Positions 1 to 9,900 are shown, counted from the stretch's first letter. The stretch is DNA of 64,000 bases from JBCBRD01 sp039819785 (GCA_039819785.1 JBCBRH010000007.1:61956-125955), one strand, 5' to 3'. Notes: generated from the letters alone by a model not told the origin. Numbers and translations are program-made.

Positions 1-1
1 C

Positions 2-127
2 TGCGTGCCATGCTTGGGAACAAGCGTTGTCAACATTGCCTCGCTGCTCCAGCTTTGGTTCTCTGTGGTCGGCTTGTCTCGGACCTTTGCAGGTTTAGAT
101 ACCGAAATGGAGACCAAAGGTTTATGA
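2..127 (+). CDS. C-terminal end of an unknown membrane protein (5' end outside window)
   Basis: The second forward frame is open from the window edge to a TGA. It gives about 41 residues with a hydrophobic stretch (SVVNIASLLQLWFSVVGL) followed by a short polar tail, as at the end of an integral membrane protein. The position just upstream of an acetyltransferase, methyltransferase and glycosyltransferase suggests a polysaccharide polymerase or flippase, but that is inference from neighbours only. A competing open frame also crosses this stretch and looks less protein-like. The family cannot be named from so few residues. Confidence 0.35.
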   Translation, partial: CVPCLGTSVVNIASLLQLWFSVVGLSRTFAGLDTEMETKGL

Positions 128-209
128 AGTCGCTTGTTAGGTTCCTCGGAAACGTTACCAAGTTGCATACGACAGCCGCATCCTTCCTGACGCAAACGAT
201 TGTCCAATC

Positions 210-818
210 ATGATGAAGCAGCCGGATGAGGGCCGGGATCGTGATAGCCTCGCGGCGCAACCGGCAAACCAGATTGATGTCGCTTCAAATCGGACTGCAC
301 CCAAATGGGACCGTAAGGCTTTGGCTGGGCGCATCCTCTGGGATTTGGTGCATCCCCTGTTTGCTTTCAGTCCACGTCCACTTTGGGGATGGCGGCGCGG
401 TCTCCTCCGCCTCTTTGGAGCCCGGATCGGTCAAGCTGCCCATATCTATCCGACAGCACGCGTGACGATCCCCTGGAACCTGTCGATGGGCGACGACAGC
501 GCCATCGGAGATCATGCGCAAATCTATGCCCTTGGCCCGATTGCCGTTGGAGCACGCGCCACGATCTCACAGGGTGCGCACCTGTGTGCTGGAACACACG
601 ACTACCGCGATGCCACGATGCCGCTTCTCAAACCACCGATCACCATTGGGGATGACGCGTGGGTTTGCGCCGATGCCTTTATCGGCCCTGGCGTCACGAT
701 AGGTTCACGTGCCATCGTCGGGGCGCGCGCGGTCGTTGTGAAAGACGTTGCTGCCGATACCATCGTCGCTGGAAACCCGGCAAAAATGATCAAGACACGT
801 TGGGGAGAGACATCATGA
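210..818 (+). CDS. WcaF-like hexapeptide-repeat O-acetyltransferase
   Basis: Probable acetyl-CoA-dependent sugar O-acetyltransferase of the left-handed beta-helix class, acting in the cytoplasm on a glycan precursor. The C-terminal half holds hexapeptide-type repeats (IGDHAQIYALGPIAVGARA, ITIGDDAWVCADAFIGPG, VTIGSRAIVGARAVVVKD) and ends with the usual VAGNPAKMIK. The N-terminal part carries the LWDLVHPLFAFSPRPLWGWR type of sequence known from colanic acid WcaF relatives. At 202 residues it is of normal length. Two adjacent ATG codons (210 and 213) compete as start, and neither has a strong ribosome site. Its TGA overlaps the ATG of the next gene as ATGA, so the two are translationally coupled. 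Confidence 0.85.
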   Translation: MMKQPDEGRDRDSLAAQPANQIDVASNRTAPKWDRKALAGRILWDLVHPLFAFSPRPLWGWRRGLLRLFGARIGQAAHIYPTARVTIPWNLSMGDDSAIGDHAQIYALGPIAVGARATISQGAHLCAGTHDYRDATMPLLKPPITIGDDAWVCADAFIGPGVTIGSRAIVGARAVVVKDVAADTIVAGNPAKMIKTRWGETS

Positions 819-1465
819 GCAGCGCGGCGGGCGAAGACTATTCTGGGTATCGGTACCCACATTCTGAAACAAACCCCTCCCATGGGATTTTGCTGCAACC
901 GACGTTCGACATCCTTGAAGACTATTTCGCGAACAGCCAGCGGTCCCGCCGGGTCTTTGATCTTGGCTGTGGCAATGGCAGCGTCGCGTCCCTTCTGACG
1001 GCCAAAGGATATGACGTAACCGGCATTGATCCGTCGAAGGAAGGCATTGCCCAGGCCAAGTCAGCCTATCCCAACCTTCGCCTGGAGATCGGTTCTGCCT
1101 ATGATGATCTCGCCGGGCGCTACGGCAGCTTTCCTGCTGTTATCAGCCTGGAGGTTGTCGAACACGTCTACGCACCGCGTGATTACGCTCGGACACTTTT
1201 CGATCTCGTGGAGCCGGGTGGAATCGCCGTTCTCTCCACGCCTTATCACGGCTATATCAAGAACGTTGCGCTGGCGCTTTCAGGCAAGATGGACAGCCAC
1301 TTCACTGCGCTTTGGGACCATGGGCACATCAAATTCTGGTCGATAAAAACGCTTGGAACGCTTCTGGTCGAAGCAGGCTTTGAAGCGCCGTCATTCCGGC
1401 GGGTCGGGCGTGTCCCGCCGCTTGCCAAATCGATGATTGCCATTGCCATAAAGCCATCAGTTTAG
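815..1465 (+). CDS. class I SAM-dependent methyltransferase
   Basis: Methyltransferase of 216 residues. Motif I is VFDLGCGNGSVASLL near residue 45, followed by an acidic end of beta-2 (VTGIDPSKEGI) and a later VISLEVVEHVYAPRDY, the UbiG/Methyltransf_11 pattern. The reading frame is open further upstream. I start it at the ATG that overlaps the acetyltransferase stop (ATGA), because the upstream extension runs antisense-like through that gene. The substrate is probably a sugar or lipid-linked glycan intermediate, judging by the neighbours. O- versus N-methylation cannot be told from sequence. Confidence 0.85.
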   Translation: MSSAAGEDYSGYRYPHSETNPSHGILLQPTFDILEDYFANSQRSRRVFDLGCGNGSVASLLTAKGYDVTGIDPSKEGIAQAKSAYPNLRLEIGSAYDDLAGRYGSFPAVISLEVVEHVYAPRDYARTLFDLVEPGGIAVLSTPYHGYIKNVALALSGKMDSHFTALWDHGHIKFWSIKTLGTLLVEAGFEAPSFRRVGRVPPLAKSMIAIAIKPSV

Positions 1466-1483
1466 TCCGTGGAGCGGCAGTCG

Positions 1484-2404
1484 ATGACGGATGAGAAGGA
1501 CATTCACGCACTCATCCTGACGCTGGACGAGGCACAACACATCGGGCGGTGCATCGACAGCCTTGCGGGGCAGTGCGCGAGTGTCACTGTAATCGACAGC
1601 GGCTCGCAAGATCAGACCGTGGCCATTGCCGAAGCCAAAGGTGCCCATGTCGTCGTCAACCCGTTTGTCAACCACGCAAGTCAGATCAATTTTGGCATCG
1701 ACCATTTGGCTGACCACCAAGGCTGGCTGCTCCGCATCGATGCCGACGAGGTGCTCGACGGAGATAGCAGGCAGACGCTGCGCGATGCTGTCATGAGCGC
1801 ATCCGATGCGGTCGATGGTTTGCTCATCCAGCGACGCATCCACTTCCTCGGGCGGCGCATCCGCCATGGAGCCATCGAACCGAGCTGGCAACTCAGGCTC
1901 TGGCGCATTGGCCGCGGGCGGTGCGAGCAGCGATGGATGGATGAGCATATCCAGGTCAATGGACAGGTTGCCGAAACGGGTGTCGTGCTGAGTGACATCA
2001 ACTTGAACTCGCTCACGTGGTGGACGGCGAAGCACAATGCCTATGCGTCTCGTGAGGCTGTCGAAATTCTCAGCCAACGCCATGGATTGGGAGATCATCA
2101 GGGGACCGACGGGGACCGTGCCGATACAAAGATGAGCCCTCAGGCGCAACGCCGCCGTTTTGTCAAAGACAAGATTTACGAACGGCTTTCGCCGGGTGTT
2201 CGCGCCATGGCCTACTTCCTTTACCGGTACATTCTGAGGCTAGGTATTCTGGACGGCCGGGCCGGGTTTTACTTTCATCTCATGCAGGCGCTCTGGTACC
2301 GAACGCTTGTCGATGCCAAGGTCACAGAGATCGAGTTGCATGCCCGCACCCACAGGGTCACCATCCCGGACGCCATCAAGGATCGCGTCGGCATCGACAT
2401 CTGA
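1484..2404 (+). CDS. family 2 glycosyltransferase (WaaE/KdtX-like)
   Basis: GT-A fold transferase of about 306 residues. The N-terminal nucleotide-sugar domain shows ALILTLDEAQHIGRCIDSL, VTVIDSGSQDQT and the metal-binding RIDADEVLD. The C-terminal part (YFLYRYILRLGILDG) is amphipathic, typical of WaaE-like enzymes that add a sugar to lipid-linked glycans at the inner face of the membrane. The ATG at 1484 is chosen because GGAG lies nine bases upstream; an in-frame GTG at 1469 is the alternative. It closes a three-gene plus-strand run with the acetyltransferase and methyltransferase and is followed by a strong hairpin. Confidence 0.85.
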   Translation: MTDEKDIHALILTLDEAQHIGRCIDSLAGQCASVTVIDSGSQDQTVAIAEAKGAHVVVNPFVNHASQINFGIDHLADHQGWLLRIDADEVLDGDSRQTLRDAVMSASDAVDGLLIQRRIHFLGRRIRHGAIEPSWQLRLWRIGRGRCEQRWMDEHIQVNGQVAETGVVLSDINLNSLTWWTAKHNAYASREAVEILSQRHGLGDHQGTDGDRADTKMSPQAQRRRFVKDKIYERLSPGVRAMAYFLYRYILRLGILDGRAGFYFHLMQALWYRTLVDAKVTEIELHARTHRVTIPDAIKDRVGIDI

Positions 2405-2453
2405 AGCGGGAGGTTTGCGTGCTCGCGGATTGGTCGGATGCCGTGCGCATAAC

Positions 2454-2486
2454 GGCGGAGCGCGTTTTCTGAATTTGCGCTCCGCC
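2454..2486. terminator. bidirectional hairpin terminator between converging genes
   Basis: A perfect 10-bp stem (GGCGGAGCGC / GCGCTCCGCC) with a 13-base T-rich loop lies between the glycosyltransferase reading right and the SDR gene reading left. There is no long T-run on either side, so termination strength is uncertain. Confidence 0.65.
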
Positions 2487-2506
2487 CCATGAAAATCTCG
2501 CAGCGG

Positions 2507-3265
2507 TTAGCCAATCTTGGGCTGGCCGTTGGAGGCATTCAGACCGCCATCGACTGTCAGGATCGCCCCATTGACGAAGCGGGCATCATTGCTGCTGAGG
2601 AAGGCGATGACGTCGGCCACCTCTTCTGATGTGCCAGCGCGCTGCATCGGCAAGCGCTTATTGAACTCGCGCATGATCTCGTCATTCCCGACGACGAACT
2701 CGGACATCTCGGTGATCGTCAAGCTGGGGGCCACCGCATTGATCCGTATGCCGCGAGGGGCGAGGTCGAGCGCAAGGCCCTTGGTCATCAGGTTCAACGC
2801 GCCTTTTGTCGTGTTGTAGGCAAACCCGCCCCAGTCGCCGCCCAGGCCAGAGACCGATGAGACATTCACGATCGCGCCTTTTGCTTTTTCAAGATGCGGC
2901 AGCGCCGCCTTCGTCACCAGGAAGGGTCCGTTGACGTTGATCCCGATCTGCCGGTTCCAGTCCTCCAGGCTGATCTCATCGATCGGTTCGAAGATGGCAA
3001 TCGCTGCATTATTGACGAGAACATCAATCCGTCCCCACGCCTTGATCGTGGCCTCAATCAGCGCTGTCACGTCTTCTGGTTTGGAAACGTCGCCCGGCTG
3101 CACCAGGACATCGCCGCCGCCAATGTCGTCTTTCACCTTTTGCAGCTTGGATTCGGTCCGTCCGTTCAAGACCACCGCAAACCCATCGCTAGCAAACCGT
3201 TTTGCCGTTGCCGCCCCGATCCCGGAGCCAGCACCTGTTACGATTACGACCTTCTTTTTACTCAT
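2507..3265 (-). CDS. SDR-family NAD(P)-dependent oxidoreductase
   Basis: Classical short-chain dehydrogenase/reductase of 252 residues, cytoplasmic. The cofactor motif TGAGSGIG lies at residues 10-17, followed by NNAAIAIFEPI, the catalytic VNVSSVSG serine region and the YNTTK Tyr-x3-Lys pair. The C-terminal FLSSNDARFVNGAILTVDGG is standard for FabG-like members. The basic residue after beta-2 (LNGRTESKL) hints at NADPH preference. The substrate is unknown. It lies downstream of, and in the same direction as, a SnoaL-like gene and two regulators. Pairing of an SDR with a SnoaL-like protein under LysR/TetR control is common in stress or xenobiotic loci, but its link to the efflux pump next door is inference. 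Confidence 0.9.
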   Translation of the reverse strand: MSKKKVVIVTGAGSGIGAATAKRFASDGFAVVLNGRTESKLQKVKDDIGGGDVLVQPGDVSKPEDVTALIEATIKAWGRIDVLVNNAAIAIFEPIDEISLEDWNRQIGINVNGPFLVTKAALPHLEKAKGAIVNVSSVSGLGGDWGGFAYNTTKGALNLMTKGLALDLAPRGIRINAVAPSLTITEMSEFVVGNDEIMREFNKRLPMQRAGTSEEVADVIAFLSSNDARFVNGAILTVDGGLNASNGQPKIG

Positions 3266-3354
3266 GATTTTTCTCCACTCATCTGAAGTTTGATGTCTGT
3301 TTTTTGTTTACTGCTGACGACATCTCAAACGTCATCGTTCCGCTATGCGTGTGA

Positions 3355-3723
3355 TCATCGGGCCGACTGCACGTTGCATGGCGAAGACCATGACGCCTGA
3401 AATGGCGAGCGCTTTGGCCCTTGGGTGTCCGTGCCGACCAGCTTAAACGGGGTGACGGCCAGGTCGCCGGAGACGTCAATTACAAGATCATCAAGCCGAA
3501 CGGCCCAATGGGTCATTGGCGCCATAAATGGCACCCATGTTTTCACATAGTCGTCGACGCTTCGCAGGACGAGCACGTCGCCTTGCACATTGTCGAACAC
3601 CGCGATGGCGTTTCCGCCCGGTGCGAAAAGATCGCGGAACACCTCGCCATCGAACGGGCGATCCTCGATGGTCCAACCCGCGCACCACTTGGCTGTCTCG
3701 GATATGATTTCTGAATTGCGCAT
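3355..3723 (-). CDS. SnoaL/NTF2-like protein, possibly frameshifted at the C-terminus
   Basis: Small alpha+beta-barrel protein of the SnoaL/nuclear-transport-factor-2-like group (AKWCAGWTIEDRPFDGEV..., VFDNVQGDVLVL, MTHWAVRLDDLVIDVSGDLA). The ATG at 3723 begins the recognisable domain; an upstream in-frame start at 3810 would add 29 unlikely residues. After KLVGTDTQG the frame runs into unlikely sequence and stops. The +1 frame instead gives KALAISGVMVFAMQRAVGP and ends at 3332-3334, which fits the last strands of the fold better. A single-base frameshift or sequencing error near 3425-3435 is therefore likely. Its role is unknown; it lies 90 bases upstream of the SDR gene on the same strand. 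Confidence 0.6.
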   Translation of the reverse strand: MRNSEIISETAKWCAGWTIEDRPFDGEVFRDLFAPGGNAIAVFDNVQGDVLVLRSVDDYVKTWVPFMAPMTHWAVRLDDLVIDVSGDLAVTPFKLVGTDTQGPKRSPFQASWSSPCNVQSAR

Positions 3724-3847
3724 GCTCTCACTTACGTCTTCTAGTTGCTGTTGAGTGACTTGGTGATGAGCGGAGGATGGGGCATGCAAAGGCTCGCGTC
3801 CAAGCGGCAAGCCGCCGGCTGTGATAGGCGCTTGTTATCAAGCAGGT

Positions 3848-4729
3848 TCAGTTGGAAGCGCGCTTCAGGCAGTCGAGCAACGCGCGTACGGCGGGCGTGC
3901 GACGGTTTCCATGCCAAACAAGGCCAAGGCCAAGCTTTGGGAACCCCTCAAGCGGACGCCGGACAACGCCGGGCGGCAGGCCATTCAACACATACGACCC
4001 ATGCACGAAGGCACCGAGATTTTGCGCGGCATACCCTGGCCCGGCAGCCACCTGGGTCACCTGATAGGCCACGTTGGGTTCGCAACCACCTGCCCGGAAA
4101 CAGGCAATAAGATTGTCGTGCAGGACCGGGTTCATCTCGCGGGCAAACAGAATAAGTGGCTGATCGCCGATCGCTGCAATGGGTATGCGCTCCATCGCCG
4201 CCAAGGGATTGGCCTCATGTAAGGCCAGCATCCATTCCCCTTGAAGAACAGGCCGGACGGCGAGGTCCTCATTCTGAACTGGCAGCAAACCGATGCCTAA
4301 ATCGATCTCGTCATCAAGAAGTGCGCGCTCGACCTGACTCGGATTGAGGTGTGCGACCTCTGCAATGATTTCCGGGCGCGTCGTGCGCAACTCCGACAAG
4401 GCCGGTAAAAGGAATGGCAGGTTGAGATATTCCAGATAACCGAACCGGACCGTCCGATCTCCATCTGTCCCCAGCCGGGCGATATCCGATGAAGCCTCAT
4501 CGATCAAACGCACCGCTTCGCGGGCTGCTGGCAGCAGGCGTTCGCCCGCAACCGTCAACGAAACTGACCGGCGATCTCGCTGAAACAGGGACGTATCGAA
4601 TTCTTTTTCAAGTTCGCGGATCTGCTGGCTGAGGGCTGGCTGCGTCAGGTTCACGGCTTCAGCGGCCTTGCGAAAATGCAAGTGCTCTGCGACTGCGATA
4701 AAGCATCGAAAGCGACGAAGGTGGCGCAT
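3848..4729 (-). CDS. LysR-family transcriptional regulator
   Basis: 293-residue LysR-type regulator. The N-terminal winged helix-turn-helix is clear (FRKAAEAVNLTQPALSQQIRELEKEF, residues 19-44), and the remainder is a type-2 periplasmic-binding-like effector domain (VRFGYLEYLNLPFLLPAL, DDEIDLGIGLLPVQ). It starts 15 bases after the TetR gene stop on the same strand, so the two regulators are probably co-transcribed. The likely targets are the SnoaL/SDR pair downstream, the efflux pump, or both. The effector is unknown. Confidence 0.9.
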   Translation of the reverse strand: MRHLRRFRCFIAVAEHLHFRKAAEAVNLTQPALSQQIRELEKEFDTSLFQRDRRSVSLTVAGERLLPAAREAVRLIDEASSDIARLGTDGDRTVRFGYLEYLNLPFLLPALSELRTTRPEIIAEVAHLNPSQVERALLDDEIDLGIGLLPVQNEDLAVRPVLQGEWMLALHEANPLAAMERIPIAAIGDQPLILFAREMNPVLHDNLIACFRAGGCEPNVAYQVTQVAAGPGYAAQNLGAFVHGSYVLNGLPPGVVRRPLEGFPKLGLGLVWHGNRRTPAVRALLDCLKRASN

Positions 4730-4744
4730 GTGAGCGTTGGTCCG

Positions 4745-5365
4745 TTAGGTCGATTGCGGTGCCAGGGCCCGAAGCACGCGCGCGGCCAATTCACAAGCGA
4801 ACGCGTCTGTCAGCTTCCCATGCCCCGTCATCAGCCGGTAGTAGATCGGTCCGGCGTAAAGATCGACGGCGATCTCGACATCAATGCTGGCATCGAATTC
4901 TCCGCTTTCAATGCCTTTCTCGATGACAGCTCGCCCGGCAAGCCGCCGCTGTGTCAGAAACCTGTCCCGGAATTCTGCCAGGACTTCTGGATCTTTTTGT
5001 CCTTCCCCGACAAGCTCAGCCACGATCCGACCGCCACTGCCACGCATGAATTTCGCAATCGCGCGAATTTGCGCACGCAGCATCTCGGCTGCCGATGACG
5101 TTCTCGCCATGGGGATCTGCTGCTCGGTCGACGTCAAGAATGCTTCGAGTGCAATCTCACGCACATTTGACCATCGCCGGTAAATCGCCGGGCGGCTGAC
5201 GCCTGCCTCCTTGGCGATCCCGTTGATGGTGAGATCTCCGACAGCCTGCGTTTCCAACAGCCGATTTGTTGCCTCTAATACAGCGCAATGCAGCTCCGGG
5301 CACATCGGACGCCCGGGACCGCATGGCTGCTTTGATTGATCACGATTGCCTATCACAGAGTTCAT
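4745..5365 (-). CDS. TetR-family repressor, divergent from the RND efflux genes
   Basis: 206-residue TetR-type regulator. The DNA-binding domain lies at about residues 28-72, with the recognition helix in INGIAKEAGVSRPAIYRRWS. The C-terminal ligand domain is variable, as usual. It is transcribed away from the adaptor/pump operon across a 234-base region that holds a near-perfect palindrome. This is the classic arrangement of a local efflux repressor such as AcrR or MexZ, which releases DNA on binding a pump substrate. That role is inferred from the arrangement. Confidence 0.88.
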   Translation of the reverse strand: MNSVIGNRDQSKQPCGPGRPMCPELHCAVLEATNRLLETQAVGDLTINGIAKEAGVSRPAIYRRWSNVREIALEAFLTSTEQQIPMARTSSAAEMLRAQIRAIAKFMRGSGGRIVAELVGEGQKDPEVLAEFRDRFLTQRRLAGRAVIEKGIESGEFDASIDVEIAVDLYAGPIYYRLMTGHGKLTDAFACELAARVLRALAPQST

Positions 5366-5407
5366 AATTTTAATTTCGTTACACCTTGCGCTCTAATTCA
5401 GCGCTGC

Positions 5408-5426
5408 TATATGGTGACACCATGTA
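5408..5426. promoter_or_regulatory. candidate TetR operator palindrome
   Basis: TATATGGTGACACCATGTA is a 19-base palindrome with one central base and eight of nine arm positions paired. It lies 43 bases upstream of the TetR start and about 175 bases upstream of the adaptor gene. A further GTCACC at 5436-5441 mirrors the GGTGAC of the first site. Position and symmetry suit autorepression and control of the pump. Confidence 0.5.
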
Positions 5427-5599
5427 TCGGTATTCGTCACCAAAAATCAAGGGGGCGATGCCTGGATGGGCGGGGCATCCGAGAAAAGCAGAATGGTTCA
5501 ATTGCCTGAGCAAACACCTTCAAGACCACTTGGCGGGGCCAAGTCAGAATTTACAGAACAACCTGACGAACAGTGCACCACATGCACCAGGAGACGATC

Positions 5600-6871
5600 A
5601 TGACACGCAATTCTCTTTTTGCCACCAGCGCCGCTCTGACCGTAGGCGCCAGCATGTTGGCCCTGGCCGTTGCGAGCAATTTCGACGCCGGGAAAGCCCA
5701 TACTCTTGCAACGCAGCTCGCAACAACAGTGAGCGAGACCGCCAGGTCTGTCACTCAAAGCGAACCTCAGTCAGGCGCGAAACCTGCACCCGCCGCTCCA
5801 GCGGTTGAGGTGGTGACGGTTACGACGCAGGTCCTTGCTCAATACGAAGAATTTACCGGTCGTTTTGAAGCGGTTGATCATGTGGAGATCCGCGCACGTG
5901 TCTCCGGCTATCTGGACACCGTCCACTTCAAGCCAGGCCAGCGGGTCAGCGCCGGCGATCTTCTCTTCACGATTGACCCACGCCCCTTTGAGGCCCGCCT
6001 TGCCGAAGCGCGTGCCGCCCTGGTCCAGGCCGAAGCAGGCGTATCATTTGCCGAAAGCCAGGTTGAAAGGGCCCGCGAGCTCTCGCGCCAGGGGCACACC
6101 AGCGATGCCACCCTCGATGAACGCGAGCAAGAGTTCGCCAATGCCAAGGCCGCTATCACGGCTGCCGAGGCGCGGCTTCAGAGCGCCGAACTCGACCTGA
6201 GCTTCACCCGCGTGAAGGCACCCGTCTCCGGCCGGGTCTCAGATGACGCTATTACAGTCGGGAACCTGGTGGCCGGTGGCACCAATGCGCCTGTACTAAC
6301 CACATTGGTTTCCACCGAGCCTATTCATTTTGTTTTCGATGCGACCGAGCAGCAGCTCCTGGCCCGCATTCGTGACGATATCGACAACGGCGATGTCCGC
6401 GACAGACTGGACGGCACCCCCGTCTCGGTCCGCTTGATAGACGAACAAGCCTTCGATCACCCCGGCCAGATCGACTTCATCGACAACCGCCTTGATCTCG
6501 CAACTGGAACGATCCGCGGGCGGGCTGTGCTGGATAATCCGCGCGGTGTTCTTACACCGGGCATGTTTGGCCGCATGCGTTTGGCGAACTCATCGCCCGC
6601 AAAGGTCGCCCTGATACCGGACGAGGCTATCGGCACGAACCAGACGGAGAAGTTCGTCTGGGCACTTGATGCCGATAACAAGGCCGAGCGCCGGGTCGTC
6701 GAAATCGGCGGTAAGCGTGGACGTCTTCGCGTCATCACATCCGGCCTGAGCGCTGGCGAACGCATCGTCACATCGGGCCTTCACCGCGTCGCTTCCGGCC
6801 GGACCGTTCAGCCACAACCCACCCGGTTGGCCAAAACAGCTGAAACCTCGAAAACCTCATCAAGCAACTAA
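5600..6871 (+). CDS. RND efflux periplasmic adaptor subunit (membrane fusion protein)
   Basis: Adaptor that bridges the inner-membrane RND pump and an outer-membrane channel. The start at 5600 has AGGAGA six bases ahead. A hydrophobic N-terminal segment (LFATSAALTVGASMLALAVA) acts as anchor or signal, with no lipobox cysteine. It is followed by the lipoyl half-motif (VEIRARVSGYLDTVHFKPGQ), a long coiled hairpin rich in Ala/Glu/Arg, the second lipoyl half (FTRVKAPVSGRVSD), a beta-barrel and a membrane-proximal domain (RVVEIGGKRGRLRVITSGL). At 423 residues it is of normal AcrA/MexE size. It is co-directional with the pump gene 78 bases downstream. No outer-membrane factor gene is present in the window. 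Confidence 0.92.
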   Translation: MTRNSLFATSAALTVGASMLALAVASNFDAGKAHTLATQLATTVSETARSVTQSEPQSGAKPAPAAPAVEVVTVTTQVLAQYEEFTGRFEAVDHVEIRARVSGYLDTVHFKPGQRVSAGDLLFTIDPRPFEARLAEARAALVQAEAGVSFAESQVERARELSRQGHTSDATLDEREQEFANAKAAITAAEARLQSAELDLSFTRVKAPVSGRVSDDAITVGNLVAGGTNAPVLTTLVSTEPIHFVFDATEQQLLARIRDDIDNGDVRDRLDGTPVSVRLIDEQAFDHPGQIDFIDNRLDLATGTIRGRAVLDNPRGVLTPGMFGRMRLANSSPAKVALIPDEAIGTNQTEKFVWALDADNKAERRVVEIGGKRGRLRVITSGLSAGERIVTSGLHRVASGRTVQPQPTRLAKTAETSKTSSSN

Positions 6872-6949
6872 CACTCCCATCACGCAACAAACACCCCACG
6901 GCTCATTCGCACCTCGCGAGCAAGCCGATGCGCCAAGGAGGATGTTCCA

Positions 6950-9900
6950 ATGCGCCTGTCTCAATTCTTTATCACCCGGCCGATTTTCGCGATCGTGATC
7001 TCGGCCTTCATCACCATCGTCGGTGCGTTGTCCTATGCGATCCTGCCGGTTGCGCAATACCCGCAAGTCGCGCCACCGACCATTCAGGTCACTGCCCAGT
7101 ATCCCGGGGCCAGTGCCGAGACCATCGCACGCACGGTGGCGACTCCGATCGAGCAGCAAATCAACGGCGTCGAGGGCATGATCTATCTGGGCTCCGAGGC
7201 GACCGGTGACGGTTCCTTGCGCATCACCGTGACCTTCGAGTTGGGAACCGATCTCGATCAGGCGCAGGTGCTTGTCCAAAACCGTGTGGCGATTGCTGAA
7301 CCGCGCCTGCCAGAGCCGGTCCGCCGTTTGGGGCTCACGACACAAAAAGCATCTCCTGATTTGCTTCTGGTCGTGCACATGTTTTCGCCTGATGCATCGC
7401 GCGATGATCTCTACATCACGGGTGCCGCCCAACGCGTTCGCGATGAGCTGACAAGGCTGAGCGGTGTCGGCAACGTCACGATCTTTGGTGCCCGGGATTA
7501 TGCCATGCGTATCTGGCTGAACCCAGATCGGATCGCAGCTCTTGGGATGACGCCTGGTGAGATCCTTGCCGCAGTCCGTTCGCAGAATGCCCAGGTTGCC
7601 GCGGGTGTCCTCAATCAGCAGCCAACCGCTGAAGCCACCACATTCGAACTGTCATTGGAAACCTCCGGCCGGCTGGTGGAACCAGCGGAGTTCGAGCGCA
7701 TCATCATCAAGCGGGGAGACGACGGCCGGATCGTGCGCCTCGGCGATGTGGCCCGCGTTGAACTCGGTGCTCAAAGCTACACGACGCGTGCCTACCTCGA
7801 TGGAAAAAGCGCGGTTGCGGTCCTGATCAATCAGCGCCCCGGATCGAACGCACTTGCCACCGCAGGTGAAGTCCTCTCGACCGTCAAAGACCTGTCGGTA
7901 GACTTTCCCGAGGGTCTTGCGTATGACGTCATCTATAACCCAACGACCTTTATCCAATCGTCGATCGATGCGGTTGCTGAGACCATGACGGAAGCTGTGC
8001 TTCTGGTCGTCCTCGTCGTTTTGTTATTCCTTGGCACCTGGCGTGCCGCCATTGTTCCCATTATCGCGATCCCCGTCAGTCTGGTGGGAACGTTCGCCGT
8101 CATGGCCGCGTTCGGATACTCGATCAACAACCTGTCTTTGTTCGGCCTCGTCCTGGCCGTCGGCATCGTGGTCGATGACGCGATCATTGTGGTCGAAGGT
8201 ATTGAAAAGCATATCCGTAACGGCATGAAGCCGTTGGAGGCTGCCCAACGGACAATGCGAGAGGTGTCCGGCGCACTGATCGCAACGTCACTTGTGCTGG
8301 CTGCCGTGTTTATTCCGACAGCCGCCATTCCCGGCATCTCGGGGCAGTTCTACCAGCAGTTCGCCCTGACGATTACGGCGGCAACTGCGATTTCATTGCT
8401 GGTCTCGCTCACCTTGTCGCCTGCTCTGTCAGCCATGCTGCTGAAACCCTATGGTGAGACGAAGTCGGGTCTCTTGATGCGACCCATCGACTGGGCACTG
8501 CGCAAATTCAACTCAGGCTTTGATATGCTGTCAGGTGGCTATGCCGCCACCACGAAGCGCCTGATCCGTCTGCCCTTGATCATGCTGGTGGGCTACGCCG
8601 GTCTGTTGGCCGCCACGAGTGCACAATTCGGCAAGGTTCCCCTGGGCTTCATCCCACAGCAGGACCAAGGCTATTACATCACGGTCGTTCAGTTGCCGCC
8701 GGGCTCCTCGCTCGACCGGACGGATGCCGTGATCAAAAGCGCCATTGATGATCTGCTTGAGATTGATGGCGTCGAACATGCCGCCGCCTTCTCCGGTCTG
8801 AACGGTGCAACCCGCACAACCGAGACCAACACCGGCGTTATCTTCTTTACGACGACCGCATTCAATGAACGCGAGGCAACGGGTTACGATGGTGCGAAGG
8901 TGCTTGCCACGGCGCGTGCGAAGATGGCGCAGATCAATGAGGCGGCTGTCTTCATTATCGAACCACCTCCTGTGCGCGGCATTAGCAACGGTGGCGGATT
9001 CAAGATGATGGTGCAGGACACCGGCGGTGTTGGACCAGTGGCGCTGGAGGCTGCCGCCCGCTCACTGGCAACGGCCGCCAACGCCGACCCCAGCCTGCAA
9101 GCCGTGTTCACGCTCTACTCAACCAGCACGCCGCGGGTGTTTGCAAATATCGACCGCGAACGCGCCGAGATGCTGAACATCCCGGTCTCACGCGTGAACG
9201 AGGCGCTTGAGGTTTATCTCGGTTCGGCCTTCGTCAACGATTTCAACCTGCTGGGCCGCACCTATCGCGTCACAGCCCAGGCCGATGCCCAGTTCCGCCA
9301 AACGCCTGAGGATGTCGCACGCATCCGCACGCGTTCCGACAGTGTCGCCATGGTGCCATTGGGTGCGGTTGCCACTTTCGAGGACACCTCCGGGCCCTTG
9401 CGCCAGCCACGGTACAATTTGTTCCAGGCCGCGGCCGTTCAGGGTCAGGCTGCACCGGGCGTATCGTCGGGCGAAGCGCTCGACCGGATGGAGGCGCTTG
9501 CCAACGAGCACCTGCCCGCAGGCGTCTCATACGAGTGGACCGAACTCAGCTTCCAAGAGCGCAATACGGGCGACACGGCGGCTTATGTCTTCTTGCTCGC
9601 TGTGCTGTTCGTCTTCCTCGTTCTTGCAGCGCAGTACGAGAGTTGGGCACTGCCAGCCGCCGTCATCCTGATTGTTCCGATGGTCTTGCTGTCCGGCATT
9701 ACCGGGGTCGATCTGAGGGGCATGGACAACAACATCCTCACGCAGATCGGCTTCATCGTCCTCGTGGGGCTGGCGTCCAAGAACGCGATCCTGATCGTCG
9801 AATTCGCCAAGCAGGCCGAAGAAGGCGGGGCCAACCGTTTCGAAGCTGCCGTCGATGCTGCCCGCACTCGTCTGCGCCCGATTGTCATGACGTCACTCGC

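Noticed and set aside
1457..2149. 230-codon open frame on the minus strand
   Set aside because: Antisense to the family 2 glycosyltransferase with its DADE motif; no domain of its own.
6860..7432. 190-codon open frame on the minus strand across the start of the pump gene
   Set aside because: It overlaps the highly conserved N-terminus of the RND pump and has no known motif.
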